Shown here: positions 54,636 through 63,435 of the stretch, in pieces
Numbering within the stretch: the stretch's first letter is position 1
Layout of the letters: each line of letters opens with the position of its first letter
Assembly (NCBI RefSeq): GCF_036013935.1
Contig: NZ_CP107902.1
Coordinates: forward strand, 2,451,001 to 2,515,000
Direction of reading: 5' to 3'
Source: Streptomyces sp. NBC_00461
Lineage (GTDB): Bacteria; Actinomycetota; Actinomycetes; Streptomycetales; Streptomycetaceae
Length of the DNA: 64,000 bases
Notes under the pieces: model-generated
The model's input: the letters and a program-made list of their open reading frames with translations, nothing else
What the model was told of the DNA's origin: nothing
Databases searched by the model: none
Made by a program: the position numbers and the translations under genes

Positions 54636-54670
54636 GAGGCCCGCACCCCTGAACCAGGGGCGCGGGCCTC
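54636..54670. terminator. Bidirectional terminator between livF and the ANTAR regulator
   Basis: A 16-bp stem with one mismatch and a 3-base loop (gaggcccgc opens it, gcgggcctc closes it). It serves livF on the plus strand and the convergent response regulator ending at 54695. Confidence 0.9.
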
Positions 54671-54694
54671 GATCGTCCGTCTGCTGCGCGAGGG

Positions 54695-55351
54695 TCAGCC
54701 CTTCGCGGCCTTCTTCTCGTCCGCGTCCTGAATAACCGCCTCCGCGACCTGCTGCATCGACATCCGACGGTCCATCGACGTCTTCTGGATCCACCGGAAC
54801 GCGGCCGGCTCCGACAGCCCGTACTCCGTCTGCAGGATCGACTTCGCCCGGTCCACCAACTTGCGCGTCTCCAGCCGGAGCGTGAGGTCGGCGACCTCCT
54901 TCTCCAGCTCCTTCAGCTCGGTGAACCGCGAGACAGCCATCTCGATGGCCGGTACGACGTCACTCTTGCTGAACGGCTTCACCAGATACGCCATCGCACC
55001 GGCGTCCCTGGCGCGCTCCACGAGGTCGCGCTGCGAGAAAGCGGTGAGCATCAGCACCGGGGCGATGCCCTCCTCGGCGATCTTCTCGGCCGCCGAGATG
55101 CCGTCCAGCTTGGGCATCTTCACATCGAGGATCACCAGGTCCGGCTTGTGCTCGCGGGCCAGCTCGATGGCCTGCTCACCGTCACCGGCCTCGCCGACGA
55201 CGCTGTAGCCCTCCTCCTCCAGCATCTCTTTGAGGTCGAGCCGGATCAGGGCCTCGTCCTCGGCGATGACGACACGGGTCGTCAGCGGAGGCACGTGCGA
55301 CTTGTCGTCGTCGGGCGCGTCTACGGGCTGGGGCGACTCGGGGGCGGTCAC
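54695..55351 (-). CDS. ANTAR-domain response regulator (PdtaR-like)
   Basis: 218 residues. Receiver domain at about 30-145 with IAEDEALIR, the phospho-Asp in LVILDVKMP, TAFSQ and LVKPF. A coiled coil leads to the ANTAR domain at about 155-215 (RAKSILQTEYGLSEPAAF), which binds paired RNA hairpins and prevents termination. GTG 55351 follows AAGGAG. The sequence matches the PdtaR orthologue family of actinobacteria; the cognate kinase is not nearby. Confidence 0.93.
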   Translation of the reverse strand: MTAPESPQPVDAPDDDKSHVPPLTTRVVIAEDEALIRLDLKEMLEEEGYSVVGEAGDGEQAIELAREHKPDLVILDVKMPKLDGISAAEKIAEEGIAPVLMLTAFSQRDLVERARDAGAMAYLVKPFSKSDVVPAIEMAVSRFTELKELEKEVADLTLRLETRKLVDRAKSILQTEYGLSEPAAFRWIQKTSMDRRMSMQQVAEAVIQDADEKKAAKG

Positions 55352-55455
55352 GGGGGCTCCTTGTTGCGGGCCGGGCAGGTGCTGCTGCCTCTGCAGCCTA
55401 CCTAGCTGCAGCATCTCGTGGTGACCCGGTACACTTCCGAACAGTTCCACGGCCT

Positions 55456-55539
55456 GCCCGGTTGGAGGAATCTGGTCAGACTCGCGGTGCTCAAACCACC
55501 GTGCCTTCGGGCATGTGGGTTCGAATCCCACACCGGGCA
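55456..55539 (+). tRNA. tRNA-Leu (anticodon CAA)
   Basis: 84 bases, class II with a long variable arm. Acceptor GCCCGGT pairs with ACCGGGC, discriminator A. Anticodon stem CGGTG/CACCG with loop CTCAAAC gives anticodon CAA at 55492-55494, reading UUG. The T arm is GTGGG-TTCGAAT-CCCAC. CCA is not encoded. A TACACT at 55430 could be its -10 element; no good -35 is visible. Confidence 0.95.
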
Positions 55540-55552
55540 CAACGGAACCAGA

Positions 55553-55588
55553 AGCGGAGGACCACGTTCGCGTGGTCCTCCGCTTTTT
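55553..55588 (+). terminator. tRNA-Leu terminator with U-tract
   Basis: AGCGGAGGACCACG and its exact complement close on a TTCG tetraloop, followed by five T. Such a textbook intrinsic terminator is unusual in this GC-rich genome. It lies 14 bases past the tRNA and separates it from the next gene. Confidence 0.93.
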
Positions 55589-55626
55589 GCTGCACGGAGT
55601 AGCGATCAGTAACGCAGAGTTTCCGC

Positions 55627-56415
55627 ATGAACTTTCACGGCACTGAGGTTCGACAGCGTGCGCTCACGCTTCTCAGGGATGGCAACAAGAACGCAGATGT
55701 CGCCAGGACGCTCAACATTCCGCTTGGCACAATCGGCTATTGGAAGCATGCGGATCGCGCCAAGCGCGGGGAGTGCCCCGGGGCGCACAATCCGGCTTGT
55801 CCACGATGCGACGGACGCCCTCTGGACCTGGCTGCATATTCCTACTTGCTAGGTCAATACCTCGGAGACGGACACATCAGCCACTATGTGCACCACCGCG
55901 TGCCCAGCCTGATGATCTCTTGTGCCGACGCGTGGCCAGGCGTGGCGAACGAGACCGAAGCCGCGATGCGAGCCGTCTTCCCCACGAACAACGTGCATCG
56001 CGTACAGCGCATCGGTTGTCAGACCATCAAGGCTTACAACAAGCACCTGACATGCCTGTTTCCCCAGCACGGCCCCGGCAGGAAGCACGAGCGCCTCATT
56101 GCCCTCGAACCCTGGCAGCAGGACATCGTCGACGCCCACCCCTGGGAATTCATCCGCGGCCTCATCCACTCCGACGGGTGCCGCATCACGAACTGGACGA
56201 CTCGCCTCGTGGGCGGCGAACGCAAGCGCTACGAATACCCGCGGTACTTCTTCACCAACAAGTCGGACGACATCCGGAAGCTGTTCACCGACACACTCGA
56301 CAAGGTGGGCGTCAAATGGACCACCCTGGCCCGGGGCAGCGACCCGTTCAACATCTCCATCGCCCGCAAAGCCTCCGTGGCCCTCATGGACACACACGTA
56401 GGCCCCAAGTACTAA
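55627..56415 (+). CDS. HTH-LAGLIDADG endonuclease-like protein behind tRNA-Leu
   Basis: 262 residues. Residues 5-40 form a Hin/IS630-like helix-turn-helix (RDGNKNADVARTLNIPLGTI). CPGAHNPACPRC at 50-61 may bind zinc. Two LAGLIDADG-type motifs follow: YLLGQYLGDGHI at about 72-83 and FIRGLIHSDGCRI at about 172-184, both keeping the catalytic Asp. This is a single-chain homing-endonuclease layout with an added DNA-binding head. It is not inside an intron or intein. GC is visibly lower than in neighbouring genes, especially over the first 200 bases. A weak ribosome site precedes the ATG, and an in-frame TAG lies just upstream. Confidence 0.8.
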   Translation: MNFHGTEVRQRALTLLRDGNKNADVARTLNIPLGTIGYWKHADRAKRGECPGAHNPACPRCDGRPLDLAAYSYLLGQYLGDGHISHYVHHRVPSLMISCADAWPGVANETEAAMRAVFPTNNVHRVQRIGCQTIKAYNKHLTCLFPQHGPGRKHERLIALEPWQQDIVDAHPWEFIRGLIHSDGCRITNWTTRLVGGERKRYEYPRYFFTNKSDDIRKLFTDTLDKVGVKWTTLARGSDPFNISIARKASVALMDTHVGPKY

Positions 56416-56436
56416 CCTCAGCCCCCTACTTGGGGC
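56402..56436. terminator. Hairpin spanning both convergent stop codons
   Basis: GCCCCAAGTA (56402-56411) and TACTTGGGGC (56427-56436) are perfect inverted copies with a 15-base loop. The left arm holds the last codons of the LAGLIDADG gene, and the right arm holds the last codons and stop of pyk. Confidence 0.75.
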
Positions 56437-57862
56437 TGTCGTCCTCCCCGATGTGATGCACCCGCACCAGGTTCGTCGAGCCCGAGACCCCGGGGGGCGA
56501 GCCCGCCGTGATGACCACGACGTCACCCTTCTGGCAGCGGCCGTACTTCAACAGCAGTTCATCCACCTGGTCGACCATCGCGTCTGTGGAGTCGACGTGT
56601 GGGCCCAGGAACGTCTCCACGCCCCACGTCAGCGTCAGCTGGGACCGTGTCGCCGGGTCCGGGGTGAAGGCCAGGAGGGGGATCGGGGACCTGTACCGGG
56701 ACAGGCGCTTGGCCGTGTCGCCGGACTGGGTGAAGGCGACCAGGAACTTGGCGCCGAGGAAGTCGCCCATTTCCGCCGCCGCGCGGGCCACCGCGCCGCC
56801 CTGCGTGCGGGGCTTGTTGCGTTCGGTCAGGGGCGGGAGGCCCTTGGCGAGGATGTCTTCCTCCGCCGCCTCGACGATCTTCGCCATGGTCCGGACGGTC
56901 TCGATGGGGTACTTGCCGACGCTGGTCTCGCCGGAGAGCATCACCGCGTCCGTGCCGTCGATGACGGCGTTGGCGACGTCGGAGGCTTCCGCGCGGGTCG
57001 GGCGGGAGTTGTCGATCATCGAGTCGAGCATCTGTGTCGCGACGATGACCGGCTTGGCGTTGCGCTTGGCCAGTTTGATCGCGCGCTTCTGGACGATCGG
57101 GACGTGTTCCAGGGGCATTTCGACGCCGAGGTCGCCGCGGGCGACCATGATGCCGTCGAAGGCGGCGACGATGTCGTCGATGGCTTCGACGGCCTGGGGC
57201 TTCTCGACCTTGGCGATCACGGGGAGGCGGCGGCCTTCTTCGTCCATGATGCGGTGGACGTCCTGGATGTCGCGGCCGCTGCGGACGAAGGAGAGTGCGA
57301 TGACGTCGCAGCCGGTGCGCAGCGCCCAGCGCAGGTCTGTTTCGTCTTTGTCGGAGAGGGCGGGGACGGAGACGGCGGCTCCGGGGAGGTTGAGGCCTTT
57401 GTGGTCGGAGACGATGCCGCCTTCGATGACGGTGGTGTGGATGTGGGGGCCGTCGATGTCGGTGACCTGGAGGCAGACTTTGCCGTCGTCGACGAGGATG
57501 CGTTCGCCGGGGGTGACGTCGGTGGCGAGGCCGGGGTGGGTGGTTCCGCAGCCTTGTTGGTTTCCTTCGGCTTCGTCTTCTGTGGTGATGGTGAAGGTGT
57601 CGCCGCGTTCAAGGAGTGCGGGTCCTTCGGTGAAGTGGCCGAGTCGGATTTTCGGGCCCTGAAGGTCGGCGAGGATTCCGACGCTGCGGCCGGTTTCGTC
57701 GGAGGCCTTTCGTACGTGGTGGTAGCGCTCCTCGTGTTCGGCGTGGGTGCCGTGGCTGAGGTTGAGGCGGGCGACGTCCATTCCGGCTTCGACCAGGGCT
57801 TTGATCTGGTCGTAGGAGTCGGTGGCGGGCCCCAGTGTGCAGACGATCTTTGCTCGGCGCAT
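56426..57862 (-). CDS. pyk: Pyruvate kinase
   Basis: 478 residues. N-terminal RRAKIVCTLGPATDSYDQI, MDVARLNLSHG, the active-site loop VIAKVEKPQAVEAIDDIV and MVARGDLGVEMP identify the enzyme, which makes pyruvate and ATP from phosphoenolpyruvate and ADP. The B domain and the C-terminal allosteric domain (SGDTAKRLSRYRSPIPLLAF) are complete. ATG 57862. Conserved near the ANTAR regulator in Streptomyces. Confidence 0.98.
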   Translation of the reverse strand: MRRAKIVCTLGPATDSYDQIKALVEAGMDVARLNLSHGTHAEHEERYHHVRKASDETGRSVGILADLQGPKIRLGHFTEGPALLERGDTFTITTEDEAEGNQQGCGTTHPGLATDVTPGERILVDDGKVCLQVTDIDGPHIHTTVIEGGIVSDHKGLNLPGAAVSVPALSDKDETDLRWALRTGCDVIALSFVRSGRDIQDVHRIMDEEGRRLPVIAKVEKPQAVEAIDDIVAAFDGIMVARGDLGVEMPLEHVPIVQKRAIKLAKRNAKPVIVATQMLDSMIDNSRPTRAEASDVANAVIDGTDAVMLSGETSVGKYPIETVRTMAKIVEAAEEDILAKGLPPLTERNKPRTQGGAVARAAAEMGDFLGAKFLVAFTQSGDTAKRLSRYRSPIPLLAFTPDPATRSQLTLTWGVETFLGPHVDSTDAMVDQVDELLLKYGRCQKGDVVVITAGSPPGVSGSTNLVRVHHIGEDDSPK

Positions 57863-57985
57863 GGTGTGAGCCTAGGCCTTACCGGTGGGTAGAGAATTGG
57901 TCGCACATGTCTACTCAACAACCTTTGGGTGAAGGGGTGTTGACGGGTATTGAAGTGTGCTTAGGGGTGCTCTGATGAGCATTTT

Positions 57986-58702
57986 TTACAGCTGTGGGGG
58001 TGCCATGGTGAAGCGGGCGTTCACGGCTGCGAAGATTCGCTGGCGTTGGGGTTCGAGGTCGAGTGGTGCGGCTGTGGTGTCTTCGGCGGCGGCTCCGTAG
58101 GCCATGGAGCGCATGCGGCCGGGGGTCTGGGGGTAGGGCTGTGCGTCCTCGGCTCCGATGTCGGCGAGTTCCACGAGTGCTGCGAGTGTGGTGCCGAGTG
58201 CTTCGGCGTATTCGCGTGCTCGTTGGACGGCTTCTTTCACGGCTTGCTGGCGGGCTTGTCGGTGGGCGGGCGAGTTGGGGCGCAGGGCCCACCAGGGGCC
58301 GTCGACGCGGGTGAGGTCCAAGTCGGCGAGGCGGGTGGTGAGTTCGCCGAGGGCGGTGAAGTCGGTGAGTTCGGCGGTGATGTGGACGCGGCCGTGGTAG
58401 GCGTGGATGCGTTCGCCGCGGCCTTTGTCCTTGAGTTCGGGGGTGATGGAGAAGGCGCCGGTTTCGAGGCGTTCGACTGCGTCGCCGTATGTCTTGGTGA
58501 GGTCGAGGGCGGTGGTGTTGCGGCGGGTGAGGTCGTCGAGTGCGGCTCGGCGGTCTTTGCCGCGGGAGGCGACGGTGATGCCGATGCGGGCGATTTCGGG
58601 GTCGACTTCGAGGCGGGCTTCGCCGCGGACGGCGATGCGGGGGGCGTCGGGGGTGCCGTAGGGGACGGTGGGGGGTGGGTCGTCCGTGGGAGGGGTGGTC
58701 AT
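57986..58702 (-). CDS. SIMPL (DUF541) domain protein
   Basis: About 238 residues of the SIMPL family. Typical sequence: IAVRGEARLEVDPEIARIGITV at the N-terminus, split by VASRGKDR, then ARQQAVKEAVQRAREYAEALG. No signal peptide is visible, unlike many SIMPL proteins. ATG 58702; a GTG at 58711 is in frame. Family proteins form ring-like assemblies with unclear function. Same strand as pyk, 123 bases upstream. Confidence 0.85.
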   Translation of the reverse strand: MTTPPTDDPPPTVPYGTPDAPRIAVRGEARLEVDPEIARIGITVASRGKDRRAALDDLTRRNTTALDLTKTYGDAVERLETGAFSITPELKDKGRGERIHAYHGRVHITAELTDFTALGELTTRLADLDLTRVDGPWWALRPNSPAHRQARQQAVKEAVQRAREYAEALGTTLAALVELADIGAEDAQPYPQTPGRMRSMAYGAAAEDTTAAPLDLEPQRQRIFAAVNARFTMAPPQL

Positions 58703-58851
58703 ACGTCCCACTCTGGCACTTGTTGGCTGTTTGGGGGCCGTGGGTGGTGCGGTTGGGTCATCAGATCGAAACCTGTGGGGCCTGTTGCGTTTTGCCGTGT
58801 CCGGGTCAGAATCTACGCGCGTTGTTGACTATTTCGCGAGGAGATCCAGAC

Positions 58852-60648
58852 ATGCCCTTGAACCGTAGGAAGTTCCTGCAGAAGTCCGCCGTGACCGGGG
58901 CGGGGGTGGCGCTGGCCGGTGCCGTGGCGGCTCCGTCGGCCGAGGCCGCTCAGGGGCGCAGACCTGCCAGGCGGTACTCGCTCACGGTCATGGGCACCAC
59001 CGACCTGCACGGGCACGTCTTCAACTGGGATTACTTCAAGGACGCGGAGTACTCCGACAAGGCCGGCAACGCGATGGGCCTGGCGCGTATCTCGACGCTG
59101 GTGAACCGGGTGCGGGCGGAGAGGGGGCGCTGCAACACGATGCTGCTGGACGCGGGTGACACGCTGCAGGGCACGCCGCTGACGTACTACTACGCGAAGG
59201 TGGATCCGATCACCGCCAAGGGCGGTCCGGTGCATCCCATGGCGCAGGCGATGAACGCGATCGGGTACGACGCGGCGGCGCTGGGCAACCACGAGTTCAA
59301 CTACGGGCTTGAGACGCTGCGGAAGTTCGAGGACCAGTTGCACTTCCCGCTGCTGGGTGCGAACGCGCTGGACGCGAAGACGCAGAAGCCGGCGTTTCCG
59401 CCGTACCTCATCAAGAGGTTCCATGTGCCGGGTCTGCCGCCGGTGAAGGTGGCGGTGCTGGGTCTGACGAATCCGGGTATCGCGATCTGGGACAAGGCGT
59501 ATGTGCAGGGGAAGTTGACGTTCCCGGGGCTGGAGGAGCAGGCGGCGAAGTGGGTGCCGAAGCTGCGGGCGATGGGTGCGGACGTCGTGGTCGTGTCGGC
59601 GCACTCCGGTTCGTCCGGGACGTCGTCGTACGGTGACCAGTTGCCGTATGTCGAGAACTCGGCGGCGCTGGTCGCTCAGCGGGTGCCGGGTATCGACGCG
59701 ATTCTGGTCGGTCACGCGCATGTGGAGATCCCGGAGCTGAAGGTGACCAACGAGCAGACGGGCAGGACGGTCGTGCTGTCCGAACCGCTGTGTTTCGCGG
59801 AGCGGTTGACCCTGTTCGACTTCGAGCTGGTGTTCCGTTCGGGCCGGTGGGAGGTCGAGTCGGTGGCGGCGTCGCTGCTGAACTCGAACACGGTCGAGGA
59901 CGACCCGAAGATCACCAAGTTGCTGTCGGACGAGCATGCGAAGGTCGTCAGTTACGTCAACCAGGTGGTCGGTTCGGCGACCGAGACGCTGACGACGGTC
60001 GAGGCGCGGTACAAGGACGCGCCGATCATCGACCTGATCACCAAGGTCCAGGAGGATGTGGTGAAGGCGGCGCTGGCGGGTACGGAGTACGCGGCGCTGC
60101 CGGTGATCGCGCAGGCGTCGCCGTTCTCGCGGACGTCGGAGATCCCGGCGGGCGAGGTGACGATCCGGGATCTGTCGTCTCTGTACGTGTACGACAACAC
60201 GCTGGTCGCGAAGGTGATGACGGGTGCGCAGCTGCGGGCGTACCTGGAGTACTCGGCGGAGTATTTCGTGCGGACGGCGGCCGGTGCTGCGGTCGACGTG
60301 GAGGAGCTGACGAACGCGAACGGACGCCCGGACTACAACTACGACTATGTGTCGGGTCTCGGGTATGAGATCGACATCGCCCAGGCGGCCGGGTCGCGGA
60401 TCAGGAATCTCACGTACGGCGGGGCCGCGCTGGACGACGGGCAGCAGTTCGTGCTGGCGGTGAACAACTACCGTGCCAATGGCGGTGGTGCGTTCCCGCA
60501 TGTGGCGTCGGCGAAGGAGCTGTGGTCGGAGTCGACGGAGATCCGGACGCGGATCGCCGAGTGGGTGACGGCGAAGGGTGTGCTGGACCCGAAGGACTTC
60601 GCGTCGGCGGACTGGAGGCTGACCCGGGAGGGCACGCCGGTGTTCTGA
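58852..60648 (+). CDS. Tat-exported 5'-nucleotidase / metallophosphatase
   Basis: 598 residues. The signal peptide has a Tat-type RRKFLQKSAVTG and ends APSAEAA. The metallophosphoesterase domain has TTDLHGH, DAGDTLQGTP, LGNHEFNYG, VSAHSG and VGHAHVEIP. The C-terminal nucleotidase domain has AVNNYRANGGGAFP. It releases nucleosides or phosphate outside the cell, probably for scavenging. AGGAG lies 9 bases before ATG 58852. Confidence 0.94.
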   Translation: MPLNRRKFLQKSAVTGAGVALAGAVAAPSAEAAQGRRPARRYSLTVMGTTDLHGHVFNWDYFKDAEYSDKAGNAMGLARISTLVNRVRAERGRCNTMLLDAGDTLQGTPLTYYYAKVDPITAKGGPVHPMAQAMNAIGYDAAALGNHEFNYGLETLRKFEDQLHFPLLGANALDAKTQKPAFPPYLIKRFHVPGLPPVKVAVLGLTNPGIAIWDKAYVQGKLTFPGLEEQAAKWVPKLRAMGADVVVVSAHSGSSGTSSYGDQLPYVENSAALVAQRVPGIDAILVGHAHVEIPELKVTNEQTGRTVVLSEPLCFAERLTLFDFELVFRSGRWEVESVAASLLNSNTVEDDPKITKLLSDEHAKVVSYVNQVVGSATETLTTVEARYKDAPIIDLITKVQEDVVKAALAGTEYAALPVIAQASPFSRTSEIPAGEVTIRDLSSLYVYDNTLVAKVMTGAQLRAYLEYSAEYFVRTAAGAAVDVEELTNANGRPDYNYDYVSGLGYEIDIAQAAGSRIRNLTYGGAALDDGQQFVLAVNNYRANGGGAFPHVASAKELWSESTEIRTRIAEWVTAKGVLDPKDFASADWRLTREGTPVF

Positions 60649-60672
60649 CGGCCGTGTTCCAGAGGCGGTTTT

Positions 60673-61821
60673 CTAGAGGTTCAGCAGGGTTGCGTCGATG
60701 GCGTCGGCGATGGCTTTCGCGCCGGCGTCGTTGACGTGGAGTCCGTCGCCGCTGTTGAACTCGTCGCGGATTCTGGTGGGTTGGCCGGGGTCCGCGACGG
60801 CGGTGGCGATGTCGGCGACAGCGTCGAAGGGGTGGTCGTCGCCGAGGAGCCAGGTGTTGACCTGGTGGCGTACGGTCTGGCCCTCCTCGGTGTCGTAGCC
60901 GGGGTAGATGGTGCCGGCGTAGGGGCCGATGGTGCTGCCGATGACGGTGAGGCCGGCGGAGTGCAGGCGGTCGGCCAGGGTGGTGAGGCCGGTGATCAGG
61001 TCGTCGGTGGTGGGGAGTTGGCCGGGTTCGGGGTCCGCGATGGCGCCGGGCAGGCCGAGGTCGTTGAGGCCGACGTGGACGAGGACGTGGCTGACGCCGG
61101 GTACGTCGAGGACGTCGTGGTCGATGCGGGACAGCAGGTGGTCGCCGATCTCGTCGGTGAGCAGGCGGTTGCCGGAGATGCCCTGGTTGACGATCCAGCC
61201 GTGGTCGAGGCGGCGGCTGAGCTGGGCGGGGAAGCTGTTGTCGGTGCCGGGGGTGGTGGCCGCGCCTTCGATCCAGGAGTCGCCGAAGGCTACGGCGATG
61301 CGGGTGGTTTCGGGGGCGAGGACGTCGACGCCTGTGAGGAAGTGGCCGAGGGGCAACTCGTCTGATTCGTCGAGGAGTTCGGCGGAGAGGTGGTTGCCGC
61401 TGACGGCGTGTCCGATGTCGTAGGGGACCGCTGTGTAGGTGGTGAGGCCTGTGTCGCCCGGCAGGTAGAGGCTGATGGTGAGTTCTTCCCCTGCGCTCAC
61501 GGGTAGTTCGACCGGGTCGCTGACGATTTCCTCGCCGACGGGCAGGGTGACGGTTTCGGCGCCCGAGAAGCGCAGGGGTGTGTCGCTGGTGGGGTCGATG
61601 CGGCTGCCTCTGGTGCGTACGGCGAGGTGGGCGCCGCCGAGTTCCAGGGGTTCCTTGCCGTAGCGGTTGCTGAGCCGCACTCTGAGCGCTTCACCTCCTC
61701 CGGCCAGGCGCAGGGTCTGCCTGATGGTCTGGTCGGTGAAGGAGCGGGGTTCGAAGAGGTGGAAGTTCTCGTGGGGGTTGATGACGGCGGCGCGGTGGGC
61801 TGCGATCCAGGTGGTGGTCAT
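60673..61821 (-). CDS. SGNH/GDSL hydrolase
   Basis: 382 residues. The C-terminal hydrolase domain has all SGNH blocks: AFGDSWIEG, GISGNR, VHVGLNDLG and DGLHVNDAG. An N-terminal beta domain of about 170 residues (RVRLSNRYGKEPLELGG) resembles the accessory domain of secreted SGNH esterases, yet no signal peptide is evident. No clear ribosome site at ATG 61821. It lies 50 bases downstream of the desB-like gene on the same strand. Confidence 0.87.
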   Translation of the reverse strand: MTTTWIAAHRAAVINPHENFHLFEPRSFTDQTIRQTLRLAGGGEALRVRLSNRYGKEPLELGGAHLAVRTRGSRIDPTSDTPLRFSGAETVTLPVGEEIVSDPVELPVSAGEELTISLYLPGDTGLTTYTAVPYDIGHAVSGNHLSAELLDESDELPLGHFLTGVDVLAPETTRIAVAFGDSWIEGAATTPGTDNSFPAQLSRRLDHGWIVNQGISGNRLLTDEIGDHLLSRIDHDVLDVPGVSHVLVHVGLNDLGLPGAIADPEPGQLPTTDDLITGLTTLADRLHSAGLTVIGSTIGPYAGTIYPGYDTEEGQTVRHQVNTWLLGDDHPFDAVADIATAVADPGQPTRIRDEFNSGDGLHVNDAGAKAIADAIDATLLNL

Positions 61822-61871
61822 GGCGGGGCCAACGCCTCGGCCGTCGGGGTTCTTCCCTGCGGCCTGGTTTT

Positions 61872-63338
61872 TCACCTTCGGTGTTCCTGCGTTCCGTCGA
61901 CGAGTGGTGTGAGTACTTGGGCGTGTCGTGCGTGCGGGATGCGTGGCTGAGGCTGTTGGTCGAGTCCGAAGGTGGTGAAGGCGGTTCGGGTGGGGAGGGG
62001 GTAAGTCTCTTTGCCGGTGAGGGAGTTGAGGATGGTGGCGCTGCGCCAGGCGGCGAGGCCGAGGTCGGGGGTGCCGACGCCGTGGGTGTGGCGTTCGGCG
62101 TTCTGCACGTAGATGTGGCAGTCGGAGCCGCTGATGGAGGGGTCGAGGGCGAGGCGGAAGTGTTGGTCGATGCGGGGGCGTTGGCGGCTGTCGCGGCGCA
62201 GGTAGGGGTCGAGGCCGGCGAGGATGCGGTCGAGGGGGCGTTCGCGGTAGCCGGTGGCGAGGATGACGGCGTCGGTGGTGAGCCGGGAGCGGGTGTCCTG
62301 TTGCAGGTGTTCCAGGTGGAGTTCGACCTTGGTGGTGGCGAGGCGGCCCGCGGTGCGGACTTGGACGCCGGGGGTGAGGACGACGTCGGGCCAGCCGCCG
62401 TGCAGGGTGCGGTCGTAGAGCTCGTCGTGGATGGCGGTGATGGTGTCGGTGTCGATGCCCTTGTGGAGCTGCCACTGGCTGGTGACGAGGCGGTCGCGGA
62501 CGCGTTCGGGGAGGGCCCGGAAGTAGCGGGTGTAGTCGGGGGTGAAGTGTTCGAGGCCGAGCTTGGAGTACTCCATGGGGGCGAAGGCCTCGGTGCGGCC
62601 GAGCCAGTGGAGCTTTTCGCGGCCTGCGGGGCGGGCGCGGAGCAGGTCGAGGAAGATCTCGGCGCCTGACTGTCCCGAGCCGATGACGGTGACGTGGTCG
62701 GCGGCGAGGAGGGTGTCGCGGTGGGTGAGGTAGTCGGCCGCGTGGACGACGGGGACGGCAGGTGCTTCGACGAGCGGTTTGAGGGGTTCGGGGACGTAGG
62801 GCTCGGTGCCGATGCCGAGGACGATGTTCCTGGTGTAGGTACGGCCGAGCGCTTCGGCTTCTCCGTCGGTGTCGAGCTGGGTGAAGTCGACTTCGAAGAG
62901 GTCGCGTTCGGGGTTCCAGCGGACGGCGTCGACCTGGTGGCCGAAGTGGAGTCCGGGGAGGCTGTCGGCTACCCAGCGGCAGTAGGCGTCGTATTCGGCG
63001 CGCTGGATGTGGAAGCGCTCGGCGAAGTAGAAGGGGAAGAGGCGGTCGCGGGCCTTGAGGTGGTTGAGGAAGGTCCAGGGGCTGGCGGGGTCGGCGAGTG
63101 TCACCAGGTCGGCGAGGAAGGGGACTTGGATGCGGGCTCCGTCGATGAGGAGGCCGGAGTGCCAGTCGAAGGAGGGTCGCTGTTCGTAGAAGGCGGTGTC
63201 GAGTTCGGTGAGGGGGTGGGCGAGGGCGGCGAGCGAGAGGTTGAAGGGGCCGATGCCGATGCCGACCAGGTCGCGGGGTGCGTCGGGCTCGTGGTGTGGG
63301 GGGTGGGGCTGGGGCTGGGCGTGGGGGGTGGTGCTCAT
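61872..63338 (-). CDS. desB: Lysine/ornithine N-monooxygenase, DesB-like
   Basis: 488 residues, flavin-dependent N-hydroxylase. FAD motif GIGIGPFNLSLAAL, substrate segment FLADLVTLADPASPWTFLNHL, NADPH motif VIGSGQSGAEIFLDLL and ATGYRERPLD. The best fit is the cadaverine/lysine hydroxylase of desferrioxamine biosynthesis, supported by the PLP decarboxylase gene just upstream. Its N-terminal 20 residues are His/Pro-rich and the last 20 are extra. ATG 63338 follows ggaagg. Canonical clusters continue with desC and desD; here an SGNH gene follows. Confidence 0.85.
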   Translation of the reverse strand: MSTTPHAQPQPHPPHHEPDAPRDLVGIGIGPFNLSLAALAHPLTELDTAFYEQRPSFDWHSGLLIDGARIQVPFLADLVTLADPASPWTFLNHLKARDRLFPFYFAERFHIQRAEYDAYCRWVADSLPGLHFGHQVDAVRWNPERDLFEVDFTQLDTDGEAEALGRTYTRNIVLGIGTEPYVPEPLKPLVEAPAVPVVHAADYLTHRDTLLAADHVTVIGSGQSGAEIFLDLLRARPAGREKLHWLGRTEAFAPMEYSKLGLEHFTPDYTRYFRALPERVRDRLVTSQWQLHKGIDTDTITAIHDELYDRTLHGGWPDVVLTPGVQVRTAGRLATTKVELHLEHLQQDTRSRLTTDAVILATGYRERPLDRILAGLDPYLRRDSRQRPRIDQHFRLALDPSISGSDCHIYVQNAERHTHGVGTPDLGLAAWRSATILNSLTGKETYPLPTRTAFTTFGLDQQPQPRIPHARHAQVLTPLVDGTQEHRR

Positions 63339-63435
63339 CGGGGGGTGTTTCCTTCCGCGAGTCTTTCGGCGGCCTGTTCGGCGGGTTCTTGGGCGGCCTG
63401 TTCGGCGGGGTCTCCGGCAGGGTCTTGGGGGCCTG
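63339..63435 (-). repeat. 24-bp repeats between the decarboxylase stop and desB
   Basis: On the minus strand near-identical 24-base units (gaacccgccgaacaggccgcc and relatives) follow the decarboxylase stop. In another frame they read AEQAAQEPAEQAAERLAEG and end in a TGA that overlaps the desB ATG. The first unit carries the TAA stop itself. Confidence 0.75.

Noticed and set aside
55456..56415. Integrated element with att site at tRNA-Leu
   Set aside because: I find no second copy of the tRNA 3' end up to 64000, no integrase and no mobility genes; only the LAGLIDADG gene follows.
60673..62475. 600-residue frame joining the SGNH gene to an upstream extension
   Set aside because: The N-terminal 218 residues are His/Arg/Pro shadow of the desB-like gene; the SGNH protein is complete from ATG 61821.
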